Below are positions 32,344 through 41,521 of a stretch of 64,000 nucleotides of DNA, piece by piece. Below the pieces are notes generated by a model. It was given only the letters and a program-made list of their open reading frames with translations. It did not search any database and was not told the origin of the DNA. The translations under genes were made by a program, and so were the position numbers. Origin of the DNA: Prevotella sp. DNF00663 (GTDB lineage: Bacteria > Bacteroidota > Bacteroidia > Bacteroidales > Bacteroidaceae); the NCBI RefSeq assembly GCF_001553265.1, contig NZ_KQ960590.1:17678-81677 (forward strand). The letters run 5' to 3'. Each line of letters starts with the position of its first letter. The stretch's first letter is position 1.

Positions 32344-34194
32344 TTATTTCTTTTGAAGATAGTTCAACCTCAACAAATCATAGTCGGCGGTGTTCTTGAG
32401 GATACGTTTCCGCCCCTCATCGTATTGAGGACTCAACACATTATAGGCCGCTTGATAATACGGTGTATGGATTCCAGCCAAGTAAAGCAACAAATGTGGT
32501 AGCGCATCGGTCATGTACTTACGATTGCGGGCAGCTACTATCTCCCTGTAAATCTCCGGATGTTGATGGGCATAACGGGGTGAACAATAAATCCAAAAAG
32601 GTATCTCGAATTCGTATTTTGCCAACGGATAGTCAATGGCAGAACTGTGATTACGGCATATAAAACCGCGAGTTTCCTCGTAGCACTCTTCTCCATGATC
32701 GGGCATATAAATCACAATGGCATCGCGATTTTCAAACCGTTGGATGATTTGATCGACCACCGAATCGTTGTATAGCACCGCATTATCGTAAAAACTCAGT
32801 ATCTTTCGCCTGTTATCATTGAGTTCCGGACGCTTGTCTTCATAGCTGCTTGCATAGAATTTCGTTTGGTTTCGCGGGAAACGATCACGATAATTAACAT
32901 GCTGTCCTAGCAAGTGAAAGATGGTCAAGTTATATTTTTTATCCTGTTGACGTAGTCTATCATAATCTCTTAACAAGTCTTCATCAAATCGATGGAGACT
33001 ATCGTTGCGCGTATCAAACTGTGCTTTGCTCAACACTGGATTGTTTAAGAAGAAGCCACCACTAAAGTCGTAGACTGCCTCCTTGGCTTTCGGGAGGAAC
33101 TGATTGGTGATAAACGTGACATGATAGCCGGCTTTTCTGAACAGTTCGGGGAAGAGTGGATAGTCGCACCACTCCCCTTTCTGCCCGATGACATGGGTAG
33201 AAAACACGTTCTTAAAGACGAAACTAGTGAGATTCCAACACGAGACAACATCGGTAAAAGGCACCAATCTGCCACTTTTCTCACGGGCAATCTGTCGCGG
33301 AGTGGTCGGCATGAAGTATCCATACTGCTGTGAATGATGTCTACCGAGGCTCTCACCGATAATCAACACGATCTCTGGAGAGCGATAAGAACAACTGTCC
33401 ACCTGCACCTTATCAGCCGAAGCAATGAGCTTATCTATCTGTTGTGAGGCCAAAGAATTGGCATATACGCTAAAAACCAACCTCTGCATGGGGGTGAAAA
33501 GTACCGCGTGGTCTTTAGCCGTAAGTGTATGTTCCACATCACCGATGTTACTACCGGTCATCAATTCCACTGTAGCCACCTTGTTATGTGCACTCGTGAT
33601 ACCACCCCAAACTAGTAGAACGGTCGTCAATAAACCCATAACAGGGGCACCCCAAGGCATATTTGGCAATCCTTTAGCGGGATTATTAATGATTTCGCGA
33701 GTAAAAGTTTGCTTTACATAGCGACTCCACCACTTGCGACAAACCACCAAGATATGCACCAATATCAACAGCAATACCCACCCCACGCGACTAAACATCA
33801 CGTCGGGAGAGAGTGTTGAAGTCAAGAATTCGCATGCTTCGCGGCCGTTAGTCTCATCTACCAGCAACAGCATTGTGGGCGTAATGGTCGAGTCGTACTT
33901 CACAAAACAGTAGGTATCTACAAGAGTTACCGCATACATCACGACATAAAACACAGCTCTTGCCACCGCTCTGAACTTGCGAGGAAGCAGTGCCAACACC
34001 ACACAAGCAGCATAAACTTCGAGCAACATTTCCAAATAGAGGTTATCATAGACCCTTGCCCAACTCGTATTAGGCAATGTGAGCCATGCGCTGAGAATTC
34101 CCAACGCATACATGAAAATAAAAAACAGCGCGTTCAAGCGAATCGGTAAGAAGACGACCTCAAACATTCGCCGTAGCAAGTTAACGATTTTCAT
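32344..34194 (-). CDS. Phosphoethanolamine transferase (EptA-like, alkaline phosphatase superfamily)
   Basis: A 616-residue inner-membrane enzyme with five N-terminal helices (to about residue 200) and a periplasmic sulfatase-fold domain. Metal and catalytic residues are in LIIGESLGRHHSQQYGY (Glu281), CWNLTSFVFKNVFS (nucleophile Thr323) and YMPDHGEECYEE (Asp-His). Members transfer phosphoethanolamine from phosphatidylethanolamine to lipid A or other glycans, which lowers negative surface charge and polymyxin binding. In Bacteroides lipid A a phosphoethanolamine group is known; this gene is a candidate for that or a related step. The trpS stop lies 57 bases upstream with no clear promoter in between. 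Confidence 0.86.
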   Translation of the reverse strand: MKIVNLLRRMFEVVFLPIRLNALFFIFMYALGILSAWLTLPNTSWARVYDNLYLEMLLEVYAACVVLALLPRKFRAVARAVFYVVMYAVTLVDTYCFVKYDSTITPTMLLLVDETNGREACEFLTSTLSPDVMFSRVGWVLLLILVHILVVCRKWWSRYVKQTFTREIINNPAKGLPNMPWGAPVMGLLTTVLLVWGGITSAHNKVATVELMTGSNIGDVEHTLTAKDHAVLFTPMQRLVFSVYANSLASQQIDKLIASADKVQVDSCSYRSPEIVLIIGESLGRHHSQQYGYFMPTTPRQIAREKSGRLVPFTDVVSCWNLTSFVFKNVFSTHVIGQKGEWCDYPLFPELFRKAGYHVTFITNQFLPKAKEAVYDFSGGFFLNNPVLSKAQFDTRNDSLHRFDEDLLRDYDRLRQQDKKYNLTIFHLLGQHVNYRDRFPRNQTKFYASSYEDKRPELNDNRRKILSFYDNAVLYNDSVVDQIIQRFENRDAIVIYMPDHGEECYEETRGFICRNHSSAIDYPLAKYEFEIPFWIYCSPRYAHQHPEIYREIVAARNRKYMTDALPHLLLYLAGIHTPYYQAAYNVLSPQYDEGRKRILKNTADYDLLRLNYLQKK

Positions 34195-34251
34195 CGGCTA
34201 CCTATATTTAATATAGACATCTATTTGGATATTTCGAGTTTCTCGTCTCGT

Positions 34252-35337
34252 TTATTTGCGGAAACGTTCTGCTTGCTGACGTATCAGTTCGGCATCGTTG
34301 AAATAGTCTATACGCATAGCTTTACGCACCTCATCCATGGTCTTTGCTGCCACTTCACGAGCATCTTCCGAACCTTTTTTAAGGATGTCGTAGATGGCAG
34401 GAATATCTTGTTCAAACTCATGACGGCGCACCCGAATAGGCTCCAACATCTTATTGAGAATCTGATTCAGGAGCTTCTTGCATTTCATATCTCCTAGTCC
34501 ACCGCGTGTATAATGGTCTTTCAGTTCCTGAAGATTCTTATATTCCGGCCAAAACTCAGCGAAGTCATCATCGGTAGAAAATGCATCAAGATAAGTAAAC
34601 ACTGCATTTCCCTCCACTTTTCCGGGATCGTCGACACGTAAATGGTCAGGGTCAGTATACATCGAACGAATCTTCTGCCATACCGTGTCGGCATCATCGC
34701 TCAGATAGATACAGTTACCAAGGCTCTTACTCATCTTCTCTTTGCCGTCGGTACCGGGCAAACGGCGAGCCGTAGCATTCTCCGGCAGCATGATATTGGG
34801 TTCTACAAACACCTCAGAATAGGTCTGATTGAAGCGACGAGCAATCTCGCGGGTCACTTCCAACATCGGTTCTTGGTCTTCACCAGCAGGAATCGTCGTG
34901 GCATTGAAAGCCAAAATATCGGCTGCCTGACTCACGGGATAACAGAAAAAGCCCAATGGTATGTTGGCTTCAAAGTTGCGCATCTTAATCTCTGTCTTCA
35001 CCGTAGGATTGCGCTGAACGCGAGATACCGTGATGAGATTCATCAAATAAGTAGTCAATTCGGCCAATTCAGGTATCTGACTTTGTACATAGAGTGTACA
35101 CTTATCGGGCGACAAACCTGCTGACAAATAGTCCAATGCCACTTCAATCAAGTTTTGTCTAATCTTCTCCGGGTTATCGGCATTGTCCGTCAATGCCTGT
35201 ACGTCGGCCATAAACACAAACATACGGTCGTAGTCTCCGGCCTCTTGAAGTTGCACACGACGACGCAATGAACCAATATAATGACCGAGGTGTAATTTTC
35301 CGGTGGGTCGGTCGCCCGTCAAAATAATTTTTCCCAT
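34252..35337 (-). CDS. trpS: Tryptophanyl-tRNA synthetase
   Basis: Class I aminoacyl-tRNA synthetase charging tRNA-Trp. The 361-residue protein has the HIGH-type motif [11 protein letters not shown] near residue 16 and [10 protein letters not shown] near residue 205, plus the family segment [19 protein letters not shown] ([21 protein letters not shown]). Length is usual. It is first after a strong promoter and may be read through into the envelope-gene run downstream. Confidence 0.93.
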   Translation of the reverse strand: MGKIILTGDRPTGKLHLGHYIGSLRRRVQLQEAGDYDRMFVFMADVQALTDNADNPEKIRQNLIEVALDYLSAGLSPDKCTLYVQSQIPELAELTTYLMNLITVSRVQRNPTVKTEIKMRNFEANIPLGFFCYPVSQAADILAFNATTIPAGEDQEPMLEVTREIARRFNQTYSEVFVEPNIMLPENATARRLPGTDGKEKMSKSLGNCIYLSDDADTVWQKIRSMYTDPDHLRVDDPGKVEGNAVFTYLDAFSTDDDFAEFWPEYKNLQELKDHYTRGGLGDMKCKKLLNQILNKMLEPIRVRRHEFEQDIPAIYDILKKGSEDAREVAAKTMDEVRKAMRIDYFNDAELIRQQAERFRK

Positions 35338-35373
35338 TATCTATGCTTTATATTTTTCTCTTTGTCTATTCTG

Positions 35374-35405
35374 CAAAGATACGGCTAATTCAAAGAAATC
35401 CCAAA
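35374..35405 (-). promoter_or_regulatory. Promoter for trpS
   Basis: On the minus strand: TATCTTTG (-7, 35374-35381) and TTTG (-33, 35402-35405) with a 20-base spacer. Full consensus match; leader about 30 bases. Confidence 0.75.
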
Positions 35406-35545
35406 CATAACGAATAAAAAAGGGGCATACAAGATTCTACATCATCAGATTGCATTTGAATCTTACAATTGCAATAGGAGCCCTTAATCCTAGCCCCATA
35501 CCATATAAACTAACATAAGCTAGACTAATTATAAGTATCCACAAA

Positions 35546-35577
35546 TTTGGTGAACATCTAGATTCTTTGTAACTTTG
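35546..35577 (+). promoter_or_regulatory. Promoter for the metallophosphoesterase gene
   Basis: TTTG (35546-35549) and TAACTTTG (35570-35577) with a 20-base spacer. Full consensus match; leader about 27 bases to the ATG at 35612. Confidence 0.75.
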
Positions 35578-35611
35578 AGGCTCTTCATTTATAATCATAT
35601 ACCTATTTAAC

Positions 35612-36682
35612 ATGAAACATAGCTTATTACTTACGCTTTTATCAGCCTGTTTCCTTACAGGCATGGCGCAGCAACGAGCAGACCGCCAATCGCTCAACGA
35701 CCCCAATTCATTCTCTTTCATACTCATGGGCGACCCGCAAGGATATACCAAGTACGATGTCAATCAGCCGCTGTTTGAGCTTTGTACAGCATGGTGTGCC
35801 GACAATATAGACCATCTCAACACAAAGGCTGTACTCCTGACCGGCGATTTGGTGGAACAAAACGAGAATTATGTGCCCATTCCAAGGATAAGCAACCAAA
35901 CGAGCAAACAGATGTGGGAGTGGGCTTCGCACTGCATGAAGCGTCTTGACAACCGCGTTCCCTACATTATCTCTACCGGAAACCATGAATATGGTTACGT
36001 AAGAGGAGACGAAGGATTCACCCATTTCCCAGAATATTTCCCCATGGAACGCAATTCCAAATGGAAAAACTGCGTGGTTGCCACCTATCCCAATCGCGAA
36101 GGTAAGGTATCACTCGAAGATGCTGCGTATGCTTTCCACGAGAAAACATGGGGAGACATCTTAGTGATTGCCTTAGAATGGGCACCACGCGATGAGGTAT
36201 TAGAGTGGGCTAAGAAACTTGCAGCAGACAAAAAATACAAGGATTACAAAGTATTTGTAATCACACATTCATTCTTGAAAGGACGAACAGCCGAGCGAAC
36301 AGCTAACGAGAATTACAAAATCAAGCCGGCAAACTACGGCAAGGATATATGGGAGAAGTTGATTTTCCCCTCATCCAATATTCGTCTTGTTATCTGTGGA
36401 CATACCGGTCAACCGGGGTCATTTGAAGATAATGTAGCCTACCGATGCGATAAAAACACTGCAAACAAGTCGGTTCACCAGATGATGTTCAACGTACAAT
36501 GCCTTGGTGGTGGTTGGGAAGGAAACGGAGGAGATGGATGGCTCCGCATATTAGAGTTCAACCCCGATGGAAAGACTATCAGTGTTAGAACCTATTCTCC
36601 ATTATTCGGCATCTCGTCTACTACCAAACAATTTGCCCATCGCAAAGGAAAATGCGATGAATTCGACATAAAGATAGACTAA
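35612..36682 (+). CDS. Exported calcineurin-like metallophosphoesterase
   Basis: A 356-residue protein with a signal peptide (LLLTLLSACFLTGMAQ). The metallophosphatase motifs are intact: FILMGDPQGY, VLLTGDLVEQNENY, IISTGNHEYGY, FVITHSF and LVICGHTGQPG. It should hydrolyse a phosphomonoester or phosphodiester in the periplasm; the substrate is not evident. Similar exported phosphoesterases are frequent in Bacteroidales. Followed after nine bases by the MGMT-family gene, so probably an operon. Confidence 0.87.
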   Translation: MKHSLLLTLLSACFLTGMAQQRADRQSLNDPNSFSFILMGDPQGYTKYDVNQPLFELCTAWCADNIDHLNTKAVLLTGDLVEQNENYVPIPRISNQTSKQMWEWASHCMKRLDNRVPYIISTGNHEYGYVRGDEGFTHFPEYFPMERNSKWKNCVVATYPNREGKVSLEDAAYAFHEKTWGDILVIALEWAPRDEVLEWAKKLAADKKYKDYKVFVITHSFLKGRTAERTANENYKIKPANYGKDIWEKLIFPSSNIRLVICGHTGQPGSFEDNVAYRCDKNTANKSVHQMMFNVQCLGGGWEGNGGDGWLRILEFNPDGKTISVRTYSPLFGISSTTKQFAHRKGKCDEFDIKID

Positions 36683-36691
36683 AAACAGATA

Positions 36692-37015
36692 ATGCCACGC
36701 CCTCAACACGATACTTTCTACAGCGACATATATAGTATGGTAACGCAAATACCGGCAGGACGTGTCGTCACTTACGGCGAACTGGCACGTCTAGCCGGTT
36801 GGCCTCAACATGCTCGCATGGTGGGACGAGCACTTAGAGAAGTCCCTCCAGCCCTGCATTTACCTTGTCACAGAGTTGTCAATGCGGCCGGTCGAACGGC
36901 TCCGGGATGGGTCGAACAGCCTCAACTCTTGCGTTCCGAAGGTGTCGCTTTCAAATCTAACGGATGCGTAGATATGCGAGTCTCGGCATGGAAACCATTG
37001 GAATCATTCGTCTGA
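36692..37015 (+). CDS. Small MGMT-family methyltransferase (DNA-binding domain only)
   Basis: A 107-residue protein made of only the C-terminal domain of O6-alkylguanine-DNA alkyltransferase. MVTQIPAGRVVTYGELARLAGWP is the helix-turn-helix region and LPCHRVVNAAGR holds the acceptor Cys. The related alkyltransferase-like (ATL) proteins have Trp in place of this Cys and only flag damage; the Cys retained here means methyl transfer remains possible. No N-terminal domain, which is common in this subgroup. Co-transcribed with the upstream phosphoesterase. Confidence 0.87.
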   Translation: MPRPQHDTFYSDIYSMVTQIPAGRVVTYGELARLAGWPQHARMVGRALREVPPALHLPCHRVVNAAGRTAPGWVEQPQLLRSEGVAFKSNGCVDMRVSAWKPLESFV

Positions 37016-37096
37016 AGCGCCTCAACTACGTGTCACTAAGAGGGTACCTGAAAGAACATCAATAGCAAAAAGGACTCTTATATATCATACAAAGAA

Positions 37097-37129
37097 AATA
37101 GCGGAGGGCGTTTAACGTCCTCCGCTATT
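37097..37129. terminator. Bidirectional intrinsic terminator
   Basis: AATAGCGGAGGGCGTT (37097-37112) pairs with AACGTCCTCCGCTATT (37114-37129), a 16-bp arm with one G-T wobble and a minimal loop. It separates the MGMT-family gene from the GH3 remnant and ackA on the other strand. Confidence 0.8.
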
Positions 37130-37131
37130 AA

Positions 37132-37323
37132 TTATTTGAGCAGGTTCAACTTATGTTTAGGTTCCAGAATTTGATGTACTTTCACAGTGTTACCCTTTAG
37201 TTTGAGAGTAGCGCTATCTTTGATGTCGCGGCTGGAAGCACCCACCTTAAATGTATATACGCCCGAATCAGTTACCCAAGCATTTGGCTTCTCATTGAAA
37301 GAAGCCAACTCCAACTCACTTAT
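37132..37323 (-). pseudogene. Remnant of a GH3 glycosidase C-terminus, in frame after the ackA stop
   Basis: The sequence ELELASFNEKPNAW...DSGVYTFKVGASSRDI is the last strand set of the fibronectin-III-like domain that ends GH3 beta-glucosidases. Nothing else of the gene is left, and there is no ATG; the first possible start is a TTG at 37314. The frame is the same as that of ackA: the ackA TAA (37326-37324) is followed directly by ATA AGT GAG and then the GH3-like codons. This looks like the scar of a deletion that joined ackA to the tail of a glycosidase gene. It differs from the tail of the intact GH3 at 22.7 kb. Confidence 0.65.
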
Positions 37324-38523
37324 TTACTTTCCTTGAACCAATGACATGGTATCGCGAGCAATCACAATCTCCTCGTCTGTCGGGATCACGCAGACTGTAA
37401 CCTTACTGTCGGGGGCAGAGATGATAGCCTCTTTACCACGTACATTGTTGGCTTCGGCATCCATCTTAACACCCAAGAATTCCAAACCTGAGCAAGACTG
37501 CAAACGAGTTCCAACTTGGTTTTCACCTACACCGGCTGTCCAAACGATGATGTCGACACCACCCATTGCTGCTGCATAAGCACCGATATACTTCTTAATA
37601 CGATAGTCGTACATCTTCAAAGCCAACTGAGCACGCTCGTTTCCTTCCTTGGCAGCGCTTTCTATTTCGCGCATATCGCTAGAGATACCGGTGATACCGA
37701 GTACTCCGCTCTCTTTGTTTAAGAAATCGGCCATCTCTTGCGGCTTCTTTCCGAGCTTGTCCATGAGATAAGTTACAGCCGACGGATCAATATCGCCGGA
37801 GCGCGAACCCATCATCACACCTGCCAAAGGAGTAAGTCCCATAGAGGTATCTACGCACTCGCCATACTTCACAGCAGTTACACTCGCACCGTTACCGATA
37901 TGGCATGTAATGATTTTCTGGGTCTTGATGTCGCGTCCCAAATACTCACACACACGCTGAGAAACGTAGCGGTGGCTAGTTCCATGGAAACCATAACGAC
38001 GTACATGGTACTTCTCGTAGAGCTCGTAAGGCACGCCATACAAGTAAGCGTAGTCGGGCATGGTAGAATGGAATGCGTTGTCGAAGACGCAAACCTGCGG
38101 AGTTCCGGGCATCAAAGCGTCTACAGCGCGGAGTCCACGTAGGTGTCCAGCGTTGTGAACAGGTGCCAAATCGCACAGTTCTTCGATTCCCTCTTCCACC
38201 TTTTCGTCTACGATGACGCTCTGGCAGAACTTATCTCCACCCTGCACGATGCGATGTCCGACAGCATCTATTTCCTTCAAATCCTTGATAGCACCTATTT
38301 CCGGGTCGAGCAAGCACTTGAATACGAAGTTCACGCCTTCCTTATGGTCGGGCATGTCATGCATAATCTTCTTCTTATCACCGCTAGGTAACGTTACTTT
38401 GATGAAAGCCTCGTCGAGACCGATACGCTCTACACCACCCTGAGCCAGCACGGCTTCGGTATCCATGTTGTACAACTTGTACTTGATAGAAGAGCTACCA
38501 CAGTTCAATACTAAGATATTCAT
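37324..38523 (-). CDS. ackA: Acetate kinase
   Basis: Converts acetyl phosphate and ADP to acetate and ATP, the last step of acetate fermentation. The frame is open to 38619, but the ATG at 38523 starts the canonical MNILVLNCGSSSIKYKL and gives 399 residues, the usual length. Other motifs are VFDNAFHSTMP, YGFHGTSHRYVS, CHIGNGASV and MGSRSGDIDPS. It lies 20 bases downstream of pta in the usual pta-ackA order. The end of the gene abuts a GH3 remnant. Confidence 0.95.
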   Translation of the reverse strand: MNILVLNCGSSSIKYKLYNMDTEAVLAQGGVERIGLDEAFIKVTLPSGDKKKIMHDMPDHKEGVNFVFKCLLDPEIGAIKDLKEIDAVGHRIVQGGDKFCQSVIVDEKVEEGIEELCDLAPVHNAGHLRGLRAVDALMPGTPQVCVFDNAFHSTMPDYAYLYGVPYELYEKYHVRRYGFHGTSHRYVSQRVCEYLGRDIKTQKIITCHIGNGASVTAVKYGECVDTSMGLTPLAGVMMGSRSGDIDPSAVTYLMDKLGKKPQEMADFLNKESGVLGITGISSDMREIESAAKEGNERAQLALKMYDYRIKKYIGAYAAAMGGVDIIVWTAGVGENQVGTRLQSCSGLEFLGVKMDAEANNVRGKEAIISAPDSKVTVCVIPTDEEIVIARDTMSLVQGK

Positions 38524-38543
38524 ATATTCTACTTTTATTTGAT

Positions 38544-39560
38544 TTAACGAGACTTTACGGCATCTTGTGCCTGACAAGCAGTGATGGCAACCATGTAATA
38601 AATGTCTTCTACAGAACAACCACGGCTCAAATCGTTCACCGGACGAGCAATACCTTGGAGGATTGGACCGATGGCGATGGCGTTACCCAAGCGCTGAACG
38701 AGTTTATAACCGATATTTCCAACTTCCAAGTTGGGCACTACGAGCACATTGGCATTGCCTGCAATAGCACTACCGGGAGCTTTCTTCTGACCTACGGAAG
38801 GTACCAAAGCAGCATCAGCCTGCAACTCTCCGTCGACTTTCAACTCCGGACAACGCTGCTTTACCAAGCGTGTTGCCTCAACCACCTTATCTACTACTTC
38901 GTGCTTAGCACTTCCCTTGGTAGAGAAACTCAGCATCGCTACACGTGCTTCTTCAAACCCTGCCACGCTTTGAGCGGTTGCTGCGGTACACACAGCTATC
39001 TGTGCGAGCTGGTCGGCATCGGGCATTGGCGTCACGGCCACATCTCCCATAACGATGACACCATCTTCTCCATACTGCTTCTGCTCTGTTACGAGTAGCA
39101 TAGCACCACTGACACAGGTGATACCGGGAGCACATTTAATAATCTGTAGAGCCGGACGAAGGGTATCACCGGTCGTACTTAATGCACCGGAAATCTGTCC
39201 GTCGGCACCTTCGGTCTTGATAATCATACAGCCAAGATACAAAGGATTCTTCACCAACTCGCGTGCCTGCTCAATGGTCATACCTTTTTTCTTGCGTAGC
39301 TCTGCCAACTGTTCGGCATATTCTTCGCACTTGGGATTGTTCAACGGGTCAATGATGGTAGCCTTATCAATATGGGTTAAGTCCCATGCCTCGGCTAGTT
39401 TATGTATTTCATTGGGATTACCAATGAGGATGATGTTAGCGATGTCGTCGGCCAAAACACGGTCGGCTGCTCTCAAGGTGCGCTCTTCAGTGGCTTCAGG
39501 AAGCACAATACGTTGCTTATCTGCTTTTGCTCTGGCAACGATTTGTTGTAATAAATCCAT
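38544..39560 (-). CDS. pta: Phosphate acetyltransferase
   Basis: Converts acetyl-CoA and phosphate to acetyl phosphate. The 338-residue protein is the short single-domain form, without the N-terminal DRTGG/CobB-like region of the E. coli enzyme. Signatures are [53 protein letters not shown] and [17 protein letters not shown]. First gene of pta-ackA; a CAAAATTA string (TAATTTTG on the minus strand, 39644-39637) may be its -7 element. Confidence 0.94.
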   Translation of the reverse strand: MDLLQQIVARAKADKQRIVLPEATEERTLRAADRVLADDIANIILIGNPNEIHKLAEAWDLTHIDKATIIDPLNNPKCEEYAEQLAELRKKKGMTIEQARELVKNPLYLGCMIIKTEGADGQISGALSTTGDTLRPALQIIKCAPGITCVSGAMLLVTEQKQYGEDGVIVMGDVAVTPMPDADQLAQIAVCTAATAQSVAGFEEARVAMLSFSTKGSAKHEVVDKVVEATRLVKQRCPELKVDGELQADAALVPSVGQKKAPGSAIAGNANVLVVPNLEVGNIGYKLVQRLGNAIAIGPILQGIARPVNDLSRGCSVEDIYYMVAITACQAQDAVKSR

Positions 39561-39636
39561 AGTTTTATGTTATGATAATTCTATAATATGTTCTGTGGGA
39601 TGGCGTCACACAGCCCGTTTTGCCACTCCCACTTTG

Positions 39637-39644
39637 CAAAATTA
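39637..39644 (-). promoter_or_regulatory. Possible -7 element for pta-ackA
   Basis: TAATTTTG on the minus strand fits TAnnTTTG, about 75 bases before the pta ATG. No TTTG is found at the right distance upstream, so this is weaker than the other promoters. Confidence 0.35.
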
Positions 39645-39665
39645 ACAAAAATAAATGACACAGTA

Positions 39666-39696
39666 TTTGTCTATCGGATAAAAAAACATAATTTTG
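39666..39696 (+). promoter_or_regulatory. Promoter for the DUF2156-GNAT fusion gene
   Basis: TTTG (39666-39669) and TAATTTTG (39689-39696), spacer 19 bases. Full consensus match; leader about 20 bases. Confidence 0.78.
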
Positions 39697-39723
39697 TAAG
39701 AACGAAACTATCATTTCGATTAC

Positions 39724-41478
39724 ATGTTAAAATTCAAAGCTTTGACCACTGCCGACAAGCAGATTATTCAGGATTATACCCTCTTGGGGGAACGCCAAAA
39801 CTGCGATTTGTCATTTGCCAACATCTTCAGTTGGCGATTTCTATATAACACCGAGTGGACAATCGTAGACGATTTCCTTGTTTTCAGATTTTATACAGGT
39901 CAGCATTTGGCCTATATGATGCCTATTCCACATGCTAAAATCGACGCCGATGGAAAACGGAAGGTAGAGATTTGCGATGAATGCTCGGCTCATGTGATTC
40001 GCGAAATACGCAACGATTCCATCGCTATGGGTCATCCTTTCTTGATGTTAGGAGTGTGTAACTTCTGCGTAGACATCATTGAAAATGCATTTCCAGATAC
40101 ATTCAGCATCACCCCCGACCGCGATTACTCTGATTATATCTATCTGCGAAGCAAGTTGATAACGCTTTCCGGCAAGAAATTACAGAGCAAACGAAACCAC
40201 ATCAACAAGTTTAAAAGTCTCTATCCCGACTACGAATATCGTGCACTCACCACCGACATGATACCTGAATGTCAACGACTGGCGGGTGAATGGCGAGCCG
40301 GCCAAGAGGATGATACCGAAGGACATAGCATCTATAGCGAGATGCGTTCGATGACAAGGGCATTCGACCACTGGGACGAACTGGGCTTAATGGGCGGCAC
40401 GATATGGGTAGATGACAAGTTGATAGCTTTCACTTACGGCACGCCTATCAACCAAACGACGTTCGATATATGCGTAGAAAAGGCAGATACCAACTACGAG
40501 GGAGCTTTTACCATCATCAATCAAGAGTTTGCCAAACATATTCCAGAACAATATATCTATATCAATCGAGAAGAAGATATGGGCGACGAGGGACTCCGTA
40601 GAGCCAAACTGAGCTACAAACCGGATATTCTCTTGGAAAAGAACGTCATCATGGAAAAACGTCCACTGGCTCAGTTTGAAGACCAAGGTCGTATCAAGGA
40701 AGAAGTAATGAAGCTGTGGAAAGACACTTTCCACGACTCCGACGCGTTCATCAAACTCTATTTCGACCGCGTATATCGCCCCGAATACAACATTTGTTGC
40801 CAACTCGATTACCATGTTTCGGCCGCTCTACAAACCTTGCCTTACCCACTTCTCTATCACGGAACGGAGGCTAAGACGGCTTATATCAGCGGAGTGAGCG
40901 TGGAAGAGGAATCGCGAAAGCAAAATATCGGCAGCAACTTGATGGCTCAAGCCCACTTCTATCTGTTCCATCACGATGTAATCTTCGCCACATTGATACC
41001 TGCCGAGCCATGGCTCTACGACTGGTATGGCAAACAAGGCTACGCCCGTTGCATCACATGTAAGCCCAACCCGACCGATGCGGCAACTGTTTCTTTCGCT
41101 GAATACGACAAGCGTCAACGCGAGCGTACATGTACATTATTACATAGTGAAGAACAACTGGCCGTGGCACAAGAAGACATTCGATTGGCAGGCGAACACT
41201 ACAAGCCAACCACAGAACCTATTCCCGGTATGCTACGCATCATCAATGCCAAACTGGCATTGCAATTATGGACCGAGCAACATCCCGATGCCAAGTGCTC
41301 AATACGTGTCAAGCACGACCGAGACATACCGATGAATAATGCTTATTACATCATCGAGAATGGACAAGTAAGAAAGACCGATGAACCGGATTCAAACGCA
41401 ACGGTTATGCGAATGGCTCAACTGGCAGAATTTATTTTTGCCGATGAAATGGCGGAAATGGAGCTGATGTTGAACTAA
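39724..41478 (+). CDS. Fusion of a DUF2156 (LPG_synthase_C-like) domain with a GNAT acetyltransferase domain
   Basis: A 584-residue cytoplasmic protein. Residues 1-290 match the DUF2156 fold related to the catalytic domain of lysyl-phosphatidylglycerol synthases (NCDLSFANIFSWRF, SKRNHINKFKSLYPDYEYR, YINREEDMGDEGLRRAKLSYKP). Residues about 310-584 are a GNAT/Eis-like acetyltransferase with YISGVSVEEESRKQNIGSNLM as the acetyl-CoA site (about 385-405) and a sterol-carrier-like tail. In many Bacteroidales these appear to be separate proteins. Substrates are unknown; aminoacyl transfer from tRNA is a family option for the first half. Good promoter; convergent with cdaA. Confidence 0.75.
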   Translation: MLKFKALTTADKQIIQDYTLLGERQNCDLSFANIFSWRFLYNTEWTIVDDFLVFRFYTGQHLAYMMPIPHAKIDADGKRKVEICDECSAHVIREIRNDSIAMGHPFLMLGVCNFCVDIIENAFPDTFSITPDRDYSDYIYLRSKLITLSGKKLQSKRNHINKFKSLYPDYEYRALTTDMIPECQRLAGEWRAGQEDDTEGHSIYSEMRSMTRAFDHWDELGLMGGTIWVDDKLIAFTYGTPINQTTFDICVEKADTNYEGAFTIINQEFAKHIPEQYIYINREEDMGDEGLRRAKLSYKPDILLEKNVIMEKRPLAQFEDQGRIKEEVMKLWKDTFHDSDAFIKLYFDRVYRPEYNICCQLDYHVSAALQTLPYPLLYHGTEAKTAYISGVSVEEESRKQNIGSNLMAQAHFYLFHHDVIFATLIPAEPWLYDWYGKQGYARCITCKPNPTDAATVSFAEYDKRQRERTCTLLHSEEQLAVAQEDIRLAGEHYKPTTEPIPGMLRIINAKLALQLWTEQHPDAKCSIRVKHDRDIPMNNAYYIIENGQVRKTDEPDSNATVMRMAQLAEFIFADEMAEMELMLN

Positions 41479-41484
41479 AATACC

Positions 41485-41521
41485 GAGAGCATCTTTACAT
41501 CTCTTGTGTTAAGATGCTCTC
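41485..41521. terminator. Bidirectional terminator between the fusion gene and cdaA
   Basis: GAGAGCATCTT (41485-41495) and AAGATGCTCTC (41511-41521) form a perfect 11-bp stem with a 15-base loop. The structure overlaps the last codons and stop of cdaA. Confidence 0.65.

Noticed and set aside
35437..35763. 108-residue minus-strand frame upstream of the metallophosphoesterase gene
   Set aside because: Covers that gene's promoter and signal peptide codons in antisense; no motif.
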